A stretch of DNA of 64,000 bases, taken from assembly GCA_046299435.1 (NCBI GenBank), contig JBKBIC010000001.1, positions 22,466 to 86,465 of the forward strand, read 5' to 3'. The position numbers and the translations under genes are program-made. Position 1 is the stretch's first letter; every line of letters begins with the position of its first letter. This document shows, in pieces, positions 27,639-36,277 of the stretch. Under the pieces are notes generated by a model. It searched no databases, was not told the DNA's origin, and was given only the letters and a program-made list of their open reading frames with translations. Source of the stretch: M3007 sp046299435 (GTDB lineage: Bacteria > Bacteroidota > Bacteroidia > Chitinophagales > Saprospiraceae).

Positions 27639-28856
27639 CTATGAACGCGGGAGCGTCAGTTTTATTTGACTGATTCTACGGCTATCCGACATAATCACGG
27701 TCAGCGTGTAACCGCCCCACCGCACCTCGGTGCCTTTTTTCGGGATGTCGCCGCTCAATTCGAGCATCAAGCCAGCTAATGTGTCCGCGCCATCGCGCAC
27801 CTCGTCGAAGGTTTCTGGCGCAATCCCGACCGTGCGGCACACATCCAACAACAAAGTCCGACCTTCAAATAGGTAGTTGAAATCGTCCAGTTTTGTGAAG
27901 CGCACTTCGCTCTCCGTATCAAATTCGTCTCGGATATCGCCCGTGACCTCCTCCAAAATATCCTCCATCGTCACGATGCCTGCGCTGCCGCCGTATTCGT
28001 CCACGACGACGGCCATGTGCTGGCGTTTTTTCTTGAACTCGGCCAGCAGTTCGGAAATACGCTTCGATTCCGGCACGAGCAAGAAATCCGTCCGAATCAA
28101 CGGTTGCCACTCGAAGTCCAGGCCTTTTTCGAGGTGCGGTACCAAGTCTTTCACATATAGGATCCCGGTCACGTTGTCCAAGTCCTCATCGAAAACAGGT
28201 ATCCGCGAAAACTCGTACTCGCGCACCACAGCCAACAATTCCTCAAAATTTACCCGAAAATCCACAGCTACCACCTTCGGGCGCGGCTGCATCACTTGCT
28301 TCACGGTCACATCGCTGAATTTCACGATGCTCCGCAGCATTTCCATCTCGTGTTTTTCATTCGCCTGCTTGGCACTTTCCGGGCTTGTGGCGTCGGCAGG
28401 CTCCGGCGTTTCGGTGAGAGGTTCTGCCCGCCGTTTTTTTACAAATGGGGAAAAAATTGTTTTCCAAAAAAGAACAAGCCCCGCTAAGCGGCGCGAAATC
28501 TCGACCGCTCGGCGGGGCTTGGGCAATTGTTTAGTGCCCCAAAAAATGGCCGCCAACACACCTATTAATATGGTATGCGCTGTGAATGCTTCCCATATCG
28601 TCGGCATCGGCAAATTTGCCCAGAGCCACGCGACCGCAAACACCGCAATCGAAATCTTGAAAAAGACGCGGGCTAGCAGCAATGCCGCAAACGTCGGCCT
28701 CAAGTCGTCGGTCAATTTCAAGAGCCGCTTCCCTTCGGGCGTGTCGTCGTGCCGCAAGGCTTCCGCTTCCTGCGGCGTGACGGACACGAGTGCCCGCTCC
28801 GCGAGGACAATCAGGAAATAGAGTAGGAAGCCAATGAAAAACCAGCCCATGTGCAT
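27639..28856 (-). CDS. gldE: Gliding motility-associated CBS/CorC-type protein GldE
   Basis: 405 aa from ATG 28856 (MHMGWFFIGFLLYFLIVLAE); ATG 28850 is possible. The order is a short DUF21-like membrane part (about residues 1-120), two CBS domains (MLRSIVKFSDVTVKQVMQPR, VVREYEFSRIPVFDEDLDNV, KRISELLAEFKKKRQHMAVV) and a C-terminal CorC_HlyC domain ending SQIKLTLPRS. GldE is required with GldD for gliding and type IX secretion in Flavobacterium. The assignment is supported by synteny: it lies 19 bp after ssb, which follows mutY, the same order as around gldE in gliding bacteria. gldD is not next to it here. The linker at about 28475-28521 encodes an unusual GC hairpin. Confidence 0.85.
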   Translation of the reverse strand: MHMGWFFIGFLLYFLIVLAERALVSVTPQEAEALRHDDTPEGKRLLKLTDDLRPTFAALLLARVFFKISIAVFAVAWLWANLPMPTIWEAFTAHTILIGVLAAIFWGTKQLPKPRRAVEISRRLAGLVLFWKTIFSPFVKKRRAEPLTETPEPADATSPESAKQANEKHEMEMLRSIVKFSDVTVKQVMQPRPKVVAVDFRVNFEELLAVVREYEFSRIPVFDEDLDNVTGILYVKDLVPHLEKGLDFEWQPLIRTDFLLVPESKRISELLAEFKKKRQHMAVVVDEYGGSAGIVTMEDILEEVTGDIRDEFDTESEVRFTKLDDFNYLFEGRTLLLDVCRTVGIAPETFDEVRDGADTLAGLMLELSGDIPKKGTEVRWGGYTLTVIMSDSRRISQIKLTLPRS

Positions 28857-28875
28857 CGGAGTTTTTCGGATGGCA

Positions 28876-29340
28876 TCAGAACGGCAGGTCGTCGCCGCCT
28901 GCCGGGGCCGATGCATCGGCTCCGGTGTTCATAGGTGGCGCAGGAGTGGCACTGCGAGTCGGCGGTGCTGCGTCGGCAGTCGGAAAGTTGCGTTGCTCAA
29001 AGTTGCCGCCGCCTTCGCGTTTTTCGAGGAGGCGGAACGTGCTCGCCACGATATCTGTCGTATATCGTTCGTTGCCATCTTTATCGTTGTATTTGCGATA
29101 GCTAATCTTGCCTTCCACATATACCAACATTCCTTTTTTAAGCTGTTTTTCGGCACGGTCAGCAAGGTCTCGCCACAACACTATGTTGTGCCACTCTGTG
29201 AGCTTCTGCCATTCTCCGTTTTTGTCTTGGTAGTTTTCGCCTGTCGCTAACGATACGCTTGCGACCATGATACCGCTATCCAAGTGCCTTACTTCTGGGT
29301 CTTTGCCCAAATTGCCGATGAGCGTTACTTTGTTTACCAT
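28876..29340 (-). CDS. ssb: Single-stranded DNA-binding protein
   Basis: 154 aa with an OB fold at residues 1-110 (VNKVTLIGNLGKDPEVRHLDSG, WHNIVLWRDLADRAEKQLKKGM, VYVEGKISYRKYNDKDGNERYTTDIVAS), a Pro/Ala-rich linker and the acidic partner-binding tip DDLPF. It coats single-stranded DNA in replication, repair and recombination. Unusually for this phylum, the start is preceded by a strong Shine-Dalgarno sequence. It sits between mutY and gldE on the same strand. Confidence 0.97.
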   Translation of the reverse strand: MVNKVTLIGNLGKDPEVRHLDSGIMVASVSLATGENYQDKNGEWQKLTEWHNIVLWRDLADRAEKQLKKGMLVYVEGKISYRKYNDKDGNERYTTDIVASTFRLLEKREGGGNFEQRNFPTADAAPPTRSATPAPPMNTGADASAPAGGDDLPF

Positions 29341-29343
29341 GAT

Positions 29344-29352
29344 GTCCTCCTT
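29344..29352 (-). promoter_or_regulatory. Strong Shine-Dalgarno site for ssb
   Basis: The minus strand reads AAAGGAGGAC four bases before the ssb ATG, a near-perfect anti-SD match. Most other genes in the window lack such a site, in line with SD-poor translation in Bacteroidota. Confidence 0.75.
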
Positions 29353-29391
29353 TTTGAGATGAATTTGTTTTAGATTTTTCGTTCTCCTGTT

Positions 29392-30507
29392 TTAAAACAG
29401 GCTTAAAAGTAGCACTTCATCGCGCAAATATGAATCAATTATGCGCGGCACAGCGTACATTTTTTTCAACTGTATTCGATTTGTTCGGATGTATTTTCTG
29501 GACAGGGATTCGAGGTTTTTAGAGCCTAAATCATTGTCTTTCAGCACGATTTCACAAAAAATAGCCATGACTGTTTGGTGCGTCAGCACTTGTTTGTAGG
29601 GCTTCGAAACCTGCAAAACCTCAAAGCCGTTGGCTTCTCCGTCCAAAAAATTGTTTGAAATTATGTCCACGATTTCCGTCCGCTCGGTTGGCAAGGCGGT
29701 CAATTCGGCCAACGGGAATTCGTACAAATCCTGCCAAATATCGCGCTCGGAACGTTTTCGGACGAACGTGTCTGCGCCCACACGGAAAACAGCAAACAGA
29801 AAAAAACGCTCCTTTTTTTCCAACCGCCGCCCGCGCACGGGCAGTTCCGACACCTTATTATATAGGTGTGCCGCGCACTGCGGGCGCATCGGGCAGGCGA
29901 GGCATTTGGGTTGCTGCGGCGTGCAGTGCGTCGCCCCGAAATCCATGATAGCTTGGTTGAAGTCGGCAGGCCGGGTGGGGTCGAGCACTTGGTTGGCGAG
30001 CCGGGCAAATTCCTTTTTGGCAGCAGGCAGATTCGTCGGTGTTTCAATGCCGAAAAACCGCGCCAGCACCCGATACACATTCCCGTCGAGTACCGCGTGC
30101 GGCAGCCCGAACGCGAACGAGGCAATGGCTGCCGCCGTGTAATCGCCCACACCTTTTAGTTGCAGGAGCGCCTCGAAAGTGTCCGGGAATCGCCCGCCCA
30201 ACTCGTGGGCTACGAATTTGGCCGTCGCGTGCAGGTTGCGGGCGCGGGAGTAGTAGCCGAGGCCCTGCCAAGTTTTCATCACCTCGTCCTCCGGCGCGTC
30301 GGCGAGGTCGCGGACGGTCGGGTACTGCGCCACGAATTTTTGGAAATACGGCAGCCCTTGCTCCACGCGGGTCTGCTGCAAAATGATTTCCGAAAGCCAG
30401 ATTTTGTAGGGGTCGCGTTCGCCTTTCCACGGTAGTGGGCGGTGGTTTTGGGCAAACCACGCCAACAGGTTTTCGGTAAAAAATCGGTGCGTCGTCCCTT
30501 GATTCAT
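29392..30507 (-). CDS. mutY: A/G-specific adenine DNA glycosylase
   Basis: 371 aa from ATG 30507 (MNQGTTHRFFTENLLAWFAQ). Diagnostic features: LPWKGERDPYKIWLSEIILQQTRV, helix-hairpin-helix LKGVGDYTAAAIASFAFG, catalytic Asp in AVLDGNVYRVLARFF, the Glu of LSEIILQQT, and the 4Fe-4S ligands with spacing C-x6-C-x2-C-x5-C (CTPQQPKCLACPMRPQC). A C-terminal NUDIX-like domain recognises 8-oxoguanine. It removes adenine mispaired with 8-oxoG. It overlaps dtd by 4 bp (ATGA), indicating translational coupling, and is followed by ssb. Confidence 0.97.
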   Translation of the reverse strand: MNQGTTHRFFTENLLAWFAQNHRPLPWKGERDPYKIWLSEIILQQTRVEQGLPYFQKFVAQYPTVRDLADAPEDEVMKTWQGLGYYSRARNLHATAKFVAHELGGRFPDTFEALLQLKGVGDYTAAAIASFAFGLPHAVLDGNVYRVLARFFGIETPTNLPAAKKEFARLANQVLDPTRPADFNQAIMDFGATHCTPQQPKCLACPMRPQCAAHLYNKVSELPVRGRRLEKKERFFLFAVFRVGADTFVRKRSERDIWQDLYEFPLAELTALPTERTEIVDIISNNFLDGEANGFEVLQVSKPYKQVLTHQTVMAIFCEIVLKDNDLGSKNLESLSRKYIRTNRIQLKKMYAVPRIIDSYLRDEVLLLSLF

Positions 30508-30956
30508 TCGCGGTTTTTTGAATCCATGAGGATAGTCACCGGCCCGTCGTTGAGCAGCGATACTTTCATGTCCGCGCCAAACTCGCCGGTCAGCACGGGC
30601 CGCCCGGATTCGCGGGCGAGCGCGGCAACGAATTTTTCGTACATCGGCACCGCAAAATCCGGGCGGGCAGCACGGATGAACGACGGGCGGTTGCCTTTTT
30701 TCGTGCTGGCATGGAGCGTGAACTGGCTGACCACGAGGCACTCGCCGCCGATGTCCTGCACCGAACGGTTCATCAGCCCGGCCTCGTCGGAGAAGATGCG
30801 GAGGGCCGCTATTTTTTTGACGAGCCAATCGAGGTCGTCCTCCGTGTCCTCGTGTTCGATGCCGAGCAAAATGAGCAGGCCCCAGCCGATGGCCGATTTG
30901 ACCGCGCCGTCAATCGTGACGGAAGCTGCTGATACTCTTTGAATTACGACGCGCAT
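30504..30956 (-). CDS. dtd: D-aminoacyl-tRNA deacylase
   Basis: 150 aa from ATG 30956 (MRVVIQRVSAASVTIDG), the canonical family start. Signatures: SAIGWGLLILLGIEHEDTEDD, the ECLVVSQFTLHASTKKGNRPSF motif (SQFTL) and the LNDGPVTILMDS end with the GP motif. The enzyme hydrolyses D-amino acids wrongly attached to tRNA and also Gly-tRNA(Ala). Its 3' end overlaps mutY by four bases. It is the first gene of the minus-strand run that leads away from the candidate replication origin. Confidence 0.97.
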   Translation of the reverse strand: MRVVIQRVSAASVTIDGAVKSAIGWGLLILLGIEHEDTEDDLDWLVKKIAALRIFSDEAGLMNRSVQDIGGECLVVSQFTLHASTKKGNRPSFIRAARPDFAVPMYEKFVAALARESGRPVLTGEFGADMKVSLLNDGPVTILMDSKNRE

Positions 30957-31049
30957 GGCTAAAAAAGGAGGGTTTGGGCGGCGAAGATAGGCAGTTCGGC
31001 GGCGGCTTATTTCCAAACGGATAGTTTTGAAAAGTTGCAAACAATCGGA

Positions 31050-31470
31050 AAACGAGCTTTTTTAAATCGCTGGAAATCAGCCAGCTGGAAAAACCACGTT
31101 TGGGCAAAAACCTGTGGAAAACCCGCCGACAAGCTGACACCCGCCAACAGGCCCGGCCCAAAACCGACGGAAAACCCGGCCGCCGCGTCCGGCTTGTGGG
31201 CAAGTGGGCATCAAGCTGACAATTTTCCACAATCAGCTCCACGCCCGAAAAGACCAACGTCCCGCGCTCCAAAACTTCTCGACAAGCTTGTGGAAAACAG
31301 GGCAACGCATTGAATTTGAGTTGAATAGCCAACCGCCAGCCTGTTGAAAACACGGCACGGGCTTGGGCAGAATTTTTCGGCAAGGCATGGTTATGCCCGT
31401 TTTGCACAAGCTCACACCCCTGATGATGGCCGCCTGTTTTTTTTAATTTAAAACCTATAAACATTGACAC
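31050..31470. other. Candidate chromosomal replication origin (DnaA-box cluster, AT-rich flanks)
   Basis: The 609-bp gap between dtd (minus) and ctaA (plus) encodes no convincing protein. It has four exact matches to the DnaA-box consensus TTWTNCACA: 31113-31121 (-), 31223-31231 (+), 31289-31297 (-) and 31400-31408 (+). A one-mismatch copy is at 31342-31350 (-). By chance about 0.02 would be expected in this span. CAAGCT words recur four times next to the boxes. AT-rich stretches lie at 31055-31067 and 31436-31464. Gene orientation diverges from this point on both sides. dnaA itself is not in the window. An alternative is a DnaA-titration or regulatory site. Confidence 0.6.
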
Positions 31471-31565
31471 AGGCATTGCGGACGAAAACCGCGTGCGCAA
31501 AATTGATTTCTACTTTTGTTTCAAAAAATCGGGCGGCCAGCAAAACACCGCGCCGAAGGTTCAAG

Positions 31566-32654
31566 ATGGGTATTTTCAATTTCAAATACACAGACGAGGC
31601 TGCGGTGCCGCGCCCGGTCAAAATCTGGTTGGTCATCGGGCTTTTCATGTTGTTCATGCAAATCGTCATTGGCGGCATCACGCGGCTGACGGGCAGCGGC
31701 CTGAGCATCACGAAGTGGGAAATCGTCACGGGCACGTTGCCGCCGCTGAACGAGGCCGCGTGGCTCGACGAGTTTGACAAGTACAAGGCCACGCCGCAGT
31801 ACCAAAAAATCAACGCCGGGATGTCGCTCGGCGAGTTCAAGTTCATCTATTTCTGGGAGTATCTGCATCGGCTTTGGGCGCGGTGGATGGGTGTGGTTTT
31901 CGCCGTGCCGTTTGTCTGGTTTCTGCGGCGCGGGATGTTGCCTCGCTCGCTGGTCGGGCGGCTGGGCGGAGTGATTGGGCTGGCTGCGTTGGCGGCTTCG
32001 TTCGGCTGGATAATGGTCGCCAGCGGCCTTGTCAACCGCCCCTGGGTCAATGCCTACAAACTGACCCTGCACCTGACCATCGGCTTCTCTGTTTTTGCTT
32101 GGCTGCTGTGGGCGACACTCCATGTTTTCCAACCGACGGTGCCGAAAATCACGGGCGCGGTGAATTTGAAAAAATGGACGCTCGGCATCTCGCTGCTCGC
32201 ACTGGTGCAGTTCATGTTGGGCGGCGTGATGAGCGGCATGAAGGCCGGGCTTTTTTTCCCGACATGGCCCGACATGAACGGCGAATACTTGCCTGCCGTA
32301 CTGCTCGACGTGGGCCAATGGAATGTGGAAAACTTTGTGAATTACGATTCCAACCCGTTCATGCCCGCGCTCATCCACGTCTTGCACCGGAACACTGCTT
32401 ACTTGTTGACAATCATGGTGTTATGGCTGTTTTTCCACAACCTGAAAGCCCAATCCACGCCCATTTACCGCACCGGGAATTATGTGTTGATAACCATGTT
32501 GGTAACGCAAGTGCTGCTCGGCATCCTGACCGTCGTGAACTGCAAGGCGCACATCCCCGTCGGGCTGGGCGAGCTGCACCAAATGGGCGGCGTGCTGCTG
32601 CTGGCCGTGCTGATTTTTATGAATTACCAACTGCGCGGGAGCAGCCCAAAGTGA
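31566..32654 (+). CDS. ctaA: Heme A synthase (COX15/CtaA family)
   Basis: 362 aa from ATG 31566 (MGIFNFKYTDEAAVPRPVK), with about eight membrane helices. Family motifs with heme-ligand histidines: IVIGGITRLTGSGLSITKW, FWEYLHRLWAR, LHLTIGFSVF, LIHVLHRNTAY and LGELHQMGG. The enzyme oxidises the C8 methyl group of heme O to a formyl group to make heme A for cytochrome oxidase. It resembles the COX15 (eukaryote/proteobacteria-like) type that Bacteroidota use. The gene body contains two further DnaA-box matches (32334-32342 and 32431-32439). No cytochrome oxidase genes are adjacent. Confidence 0.94.
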   Translation: MGIFNFKYTDEAAVPRPVKIWLVIGLFMLFMQIVIGGITRLTGSGLSITKWEIVTGTLPPLNEAAWLDEFDKYKATPQYQKINAGMSLGEFKFIYFWEYLHRLWARWMGVVFAVPFVWFLRRGMLPRSLVGRLGGVIGLAALAASFGWIMVASGLVNRPWVNAYKLTLHLTIGFSVFAWLLWATLHVFQPTVPKITGAVNLKKWTLGISLLALVQFMLGGVMSGMKAGLFFPTWPDMNGEYLPAVLLDVGQWNVENFVNYDSNPFMPALIHVLHRNTAYLLTIMVLWLFFHNLKAQSTPIYRTGNYVLITMLVTQVLLGILTVVNCKAHIPVGLGELHQMGGVLLLAVLIFMNYQLRGSSPK

Positions 32655-32863
32655 GGATGTTGCCAGTCTGATATTAGATTATCGAAAATATTTTACCGTT
32701 AAAAACGCCTCGTTTTTAGGGGTTTCTCCCTAACCTTGCCCAGAAAAACGGCGCACCCGCTCGTATGGCGACAAAGTGGCATACGGTTTGATTGAGGGCT
32801 GCCCGCCATGTGTTATCCCTTGTCGGACACAACCATTCAAATTAAAAAACGATTACGAGCGCG

Positions 32864-34513
32864 ATGTTGAGACAGACCCAGAGTCAGAAGATGCTGCAAA
32901 AGCTTTCGCCGCAGCAGATTCAGCTGATGAAGTTGTTGCAGATACCAACGGCCACTTTGGAACAGCGCATCCAAGAAGAGCTTGAGGCAAACCCGGCGTT
33001 GGAAGAGGGCGACGAATCGGCCGACTTGATGGCTGGCATCTCCGAAATGGATATGGGCGACATGGACGCTGCGTACTATGACCGCGAGCAAAAGGCCGAG
33101 TCGGGCGAGGCATCGGACGTATCCGACGACAGTTCCGAGTCTGCTGCTTCCGAAGACATGATGGACGAAATGGAGCGCGACACTGTGGACGACTACGGAG
33201 ATGAGGACAACATGGTGCTGGGCGACGATAGTTTTGAGCTGGATGATTATCTGGTTGATTTCATCGAAGACGACCCGGCCACTTACAAACTAAAAGGCGA
33301 TAGCTACAGCGGCGACGAAGAAGAAAAAACAGTGCCCATCGCCGTCGAAAACACTTTCCACGAATATTTGGAGGAACAGCTGAGCCTGCTCGACATCAAG
33401 GATGACCGCGAGCGCGCCATCGCCATCCAAGTCATCGGCTCGATTGACGACGACGGCTACCTGCGCCGCGACCCTTCGGCGATGGTGGACGACCTGCTTT
33501 TCAGCCAAAACATCACGACCACTGAAAAGGAGGTCTTGCAGGTCGTGCAAAAAATCCAGCAATTCGACCCACCCGGCATCGGAGCCCGCGACCTGCGCGA
33601 GTGCCTGCTCATCCAGTTGCGCCAAAAACTGAACTTGGACGACGATGCGGTGCCATACGAGGACAAACTGGGCATCAAAGTCGCCATCCGCATCATTGAC
33701 GAATACTTCGACGAGTTCACCAAAAAGCACTACGCCAAGCTCGCCCGTTACCTCGAACTTGATGAGGAAGACCTCAAAGTGGCTGTGGATGAGATACTTA
33801 AGCTCAATCCCAAGCCCGCTTCGGGCTTTGCCTCGCGTGGCGACCGTGCGCTCAATTACGTTGTCCCCGACTTCCTCGTGACCAACCGCGACGGCGAACT
33901 CGAACTCACGCTCAACGCCCGCAACGCCCCCGACCTCCGCATCAACGACCAGTACCGCGACATGCTCAAAGCCTTCCACAAAAACCGGAACGGCAAACGC
34001 GCCTCGAAAAAGGAAAAGGAGGCGGTGCTTTTCATCAAGCAAAAAATTGACAGTGCCAAGTGGTTCATTGATGCCATCAAACAGCGGCAACAAACCATGA
34101 TGAAAACAATGGGGGCCATCATGAGCCACCAATACGATTACTTCCTGACCGGCGACCAGAAGAAAATCAGGCCGATGATTCTGAAAGACATCGCCGACTC
34201 CACCGACCTCGACATCTCGACGGTCAGCCGCGTCGCCAATTCAAAATATGTCCAGACGGAATTCGGCACCAAACGCCTCAAAGAGTTCTTCTCCGAAAGC
34301 CTCCAAAACGAGGACGGCGAGGAGGTCTCTACTTTGGAGGTGAAAAAAATCCTCACCGACATCATCAGCGAGGAGAACAAACGCCGCCCGCTCAGCGACG
34401 AAAAACTGAAATCCATCCTCCTCAAAAAAGGCTACAACATCGCCCGCCGCACCGTCGCCAAATACCGCGAACAACTGAACATCCCGGTGGCACGGCTCCG
34501 CAAAGCACTGTAA
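32864..34513 (+). CDS. rpoN: RNA polymerase sigma-54 factor
   Basis: 549 aa. Region I at the N-terminus is Gln/Leu-rich (QKMLQKLSPQQIQLMKLLQIP and LEQRIQEELEANPALEE). An acidic region II (residues about 45-150, rich in Asp and Glu) is longer than usual, which explains the length compared with about 480 aa. The core-binding region follows (DLSxxPPGIGARDLRECLL type; here FDPPGIGARDLRECLL), then the HTH and the C-terminal RpoN box ARRTVAKYREQLNIP. Sigma-54 needs AAA+ enhancer-binding activators; none is encoded nearby. It is the second gene to the right of the candidate origin. Confidence 0.97.
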   Translation: MLRQTQSQKMLQKLSPQQIQLMKLLQIPTATLEQRIQEELEANPALEEGDESADLMAGISEMDMGDMDAAYYDREQKAESGEASDVSDDSSESAASEDMMDEMERDTVDDYGDEDNMVLGDDSFELDDYLVDFIEDDPATYKLKGDSYSGDEEEKTVPIAVENTFHEYLEEQLSLLDIKDDRERAIAIQVIGSIDDDGYLRRDPSAMVDDLLFSQNITTTEKEVLQVVQKIQQFDPPGIGARDLRECLLIQLRQKLNLDDDAVPYEDKLGIKVAIRIIDEYFDEFTKKHYAKLARYLELDEEDLKVAVDEILKLNPKPASGFASRGDRALNYVVPDFLVTNRDGELELTLNARNAPDLRINDQYRDMLKAFHKNRNGKRASKKEKEAVLFIKQKIDSAKWFIDAIKQRQQTMMKTMGAIMSHQYDYFLTGDQKKIRPMILKDIADSTDLDISTVSRVANSKYVQTEFGTKRLKEFFSESLQNEDGEEVSTLEVKKILTDIISEENKRRPLSDEKLKSILLKKGYNIARRTVAKYREQLNIPVARLRKAL

Positions 34514-34565
34514 TCAGAGCGATGAGTGATAAATGATGAGCGATGAATCTGACCATCCTCATTCC

Positions 34566-35342
34566 TCATTCCTGCCCGACGGCCAAGTCGAGGATCATGA
34601 TTTTCTGCCAGATTTTGCTGGAAAGACCCTGCGTGAGCGATTCGAGTTCGTTCACCGCCGTCAGCACGATGGGGTCGTCCATCGTCTGGGCAAAGAGCGC
34701 GGCGATTTTTGCAATCAAAGCCAGCATCTCCGAGCAGTAATCGAGGTAGCGCGAGAGCTCAAAAGTGGAGAACACCCGTTCCGGCGATGCTGCCGTCTCG
34801 CGCATGGTTGGCGGCGCGGACGAAAGCAACATGGCCGGGTCTTTGGTCAGTTGGTGCATATCCACGACGTGCGCGATGCTCCGCAGTTGGTGCAAGGCTT
34901 TCAGGGCGGCTTGTCGTTTCAACCGCATTTCGAGGCCGGTCAGGAAAAACAGGGCCAAGCCCAAGAAAATCAGTTCGTTGATGGCCGCCTCGGTGGTTTG
35001 CAGCAGCTCCGAAAATGAGCCAAGCCCGTCGGCTGAAAATTTCTGGAACAACAAACTCACCGCCCCGACGGCCACCAAGACCAGCAAGGCCACCGCCAAA
35101 AACGCCGCCACCCGTACCGGCCAAATCGGTTCGCCGAGTCGCCGCGCCAAGCCTTCCGAACTTTCGGCCAGTTGCCGGAACTCTTGGCAAACGCGCCGCA
35201 GCCCGCTCTCCGGGAACCTATCGGAGATGCGCCCGTCCAATTTGTCAATGGTCAGCAGGATTTGCTCGGCCCGCAGTTGGCTGAAATTGCCCTTGTCGAA
35301 GGCGAAGATTTTTTTCGGGAAAAACCAGTCGGGGAAAGTCAT
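34566..35342 (-). CDS. Hypothetical membrane protein (two transmembrane segments)
   Basis: 258 aa from ATG 35342 (MTFPDWFFPKKIFAFDKGNF). The N-terminal 85 residues are soluble and helical. Two hydrophobic segments follow (VRVAAFLAVALLVLVAVGAVSLLF and INELIFLGLALFFLTGLEM), then a long helical C-terminal domain (LHQLRSIAHVVDMHQLTKDP, FELSRYLDYCSEMLALI). I recognise no catalytic motif and cannot name the family with certainty. It is one of the few minus-strand genes to the right of the candidate origin, convergent with rpoN and divergent from the TonB-C protein. Confidence 0.75.
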   Translation of the reverse strand: MTFPDWFFPKKIFAFDKGNFSQLRAEQILLTIDKLDGRISDRFPESGLRRVCQEFRQLAESSEGLARRLGEPIWPVRVAAFLAVALLVLVAVGAVSLLFQKFSADGLGSFSELLQTTEAAINELIFLGLALFFLTGLEMRLKRQAALKALHQLRSIAHVVDMHQLTKDPAMLLSSAPPTMRETAASPERVFSTFELSRYLDYCSEMLALIAKIAALFAQTMDDPIVLTAVNELESLTQGLSSKIWQKIMILDLAVGQE

Positions 35343-35428
35343 CGGGAAAATGTGGCACTTTTGTCCGCCGAAAGTAAGGTTGGCTGCGGCTTTCCGCCGC
35401 CCGACTCGTCCCTTTTTCATTTTCTCCT

Positions 35429-36193
35429 TTGACCGTGCGCTTCATCCTTTCGCTGTTTTTTGTTTTCGCCGCTGCTGCCTGCGTTCCGGCGCAGCCCGGT
35501 GATTCTGCCCGCGTATTTCTCCACGTGGAACAAATGCCGTTTTTCGCGGGCTGCGAGCAACTGAAAAATTCCGACCCGGCCAAGCGTGCTTGCAGCGACC
35601 GCGCGCTGGCGACTTTCATTGCCGAAAATTTGCAGTGCCCCGATAGCCCGGTGGTCGCGTCGGGCACATTGGTCGTCAGTTTTGTGATTGACGAAAACGG
35701 GGCCACAAGCCAAGACACTGTGCTCCGCGATTTGCCCGTCAAATGCGGCCCGGAGGTTCGGACAGTTTTGCAAAAAATGCCCCGCTGGGAACCGGGCCAA
35801 CACGGCGGCAAACCAGTGAAAGTGCGCCTCACCCTGCCCGTCCGGGTGGCCCGTCCGCTGGAAATCAAGCCGGACGAGACCGAAAATTATTCCATCCACT
35901 GGGGCAAATTGCGCGGCGACAAAGTTTCCAAAAGCACCCTGCTGCAATGCCTCAACGAGCAACTGTACATCCGCGACGATTTCGGCAATGCCGTGTATGT
36001 GTCCGAGTTGGTGTTCATTTTTGAGAAAAAACGCCGCACGTCGGAGGCGCGGGTCTCCGGCAACTTGCTCGACAAAAAGATGAAAAAATTGGTGCAGAAA
36101 ATTTCGGGCAGCGGCACGTTCACCATCTCGGCGACGGTGCCGCGCGAGGGGCGGTTTTTGGTGGTGGAGAAATCGTTTGAGGTGGGGGATTGA
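35429..36193 (+). CDS. TonB C-terminal-domain-like periplasmic protein
   Basis: 254 aa with a signal peptide (FILSLFFVFAAAACVPAQ). The first half carries a TonB_C-like fold: LATFIAENLQCPDSP, GTLVVSFVIDENGATSQDTV, LRDLPVKCGPEVRTVLQKMPRWEPG, GKPVKVRLTLPVRV, the pattern of Bacteroidota energy-transducer-like proteins. The second half is unassigned. Without the N-terminal transmembrane anchor of TonB it is more likely a periplasmic or lipid-anchored relative. No ATG is available: TTG at 35429 or GTG at 35435 (which would give MRFILSLFF) must be the start, with GTG perhaps more natural. Confidence 0.75.
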   Translation: MTVRFILSLFFVFAAAACVPAQPGDSARVFLHVEQMPFFAGCEQLKNSDPAKRACSDRALATFIAENLQCPDSPVVASGTLVVSFVIDENGATSQDTVLRDLPVKCGPEVRTVLQKMPRWEPGQHGGKPVKVRLTLPVRVARPLEIKPDETENYSIHWGKLRGDKVSKSTLLQCLNEQLYIRDDFGNAVYVSELVFIFEKKRRTSEARVSGNLLDKKMKKLVQKISGSGTFTISATVPREGRFLVVEKSFEVGD

Positions 36194-36277
36194 GAAATTA
36201 TGCCGTCGGCTCTTTTCCCCAAACTTTACCTTCGCAACCGAGTTCCTCAACATGAATCAGATAAATCATTCATTGTC

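Noticed and set aside
30910..31500. 196-residue minus-strand frame across the candidate origin
   Set aside because: It overlaps the start of dtd, has a Phe/Ser/Pro/Arg-rich translation without family features and contains the DnaA boxes; treated as non-coding.
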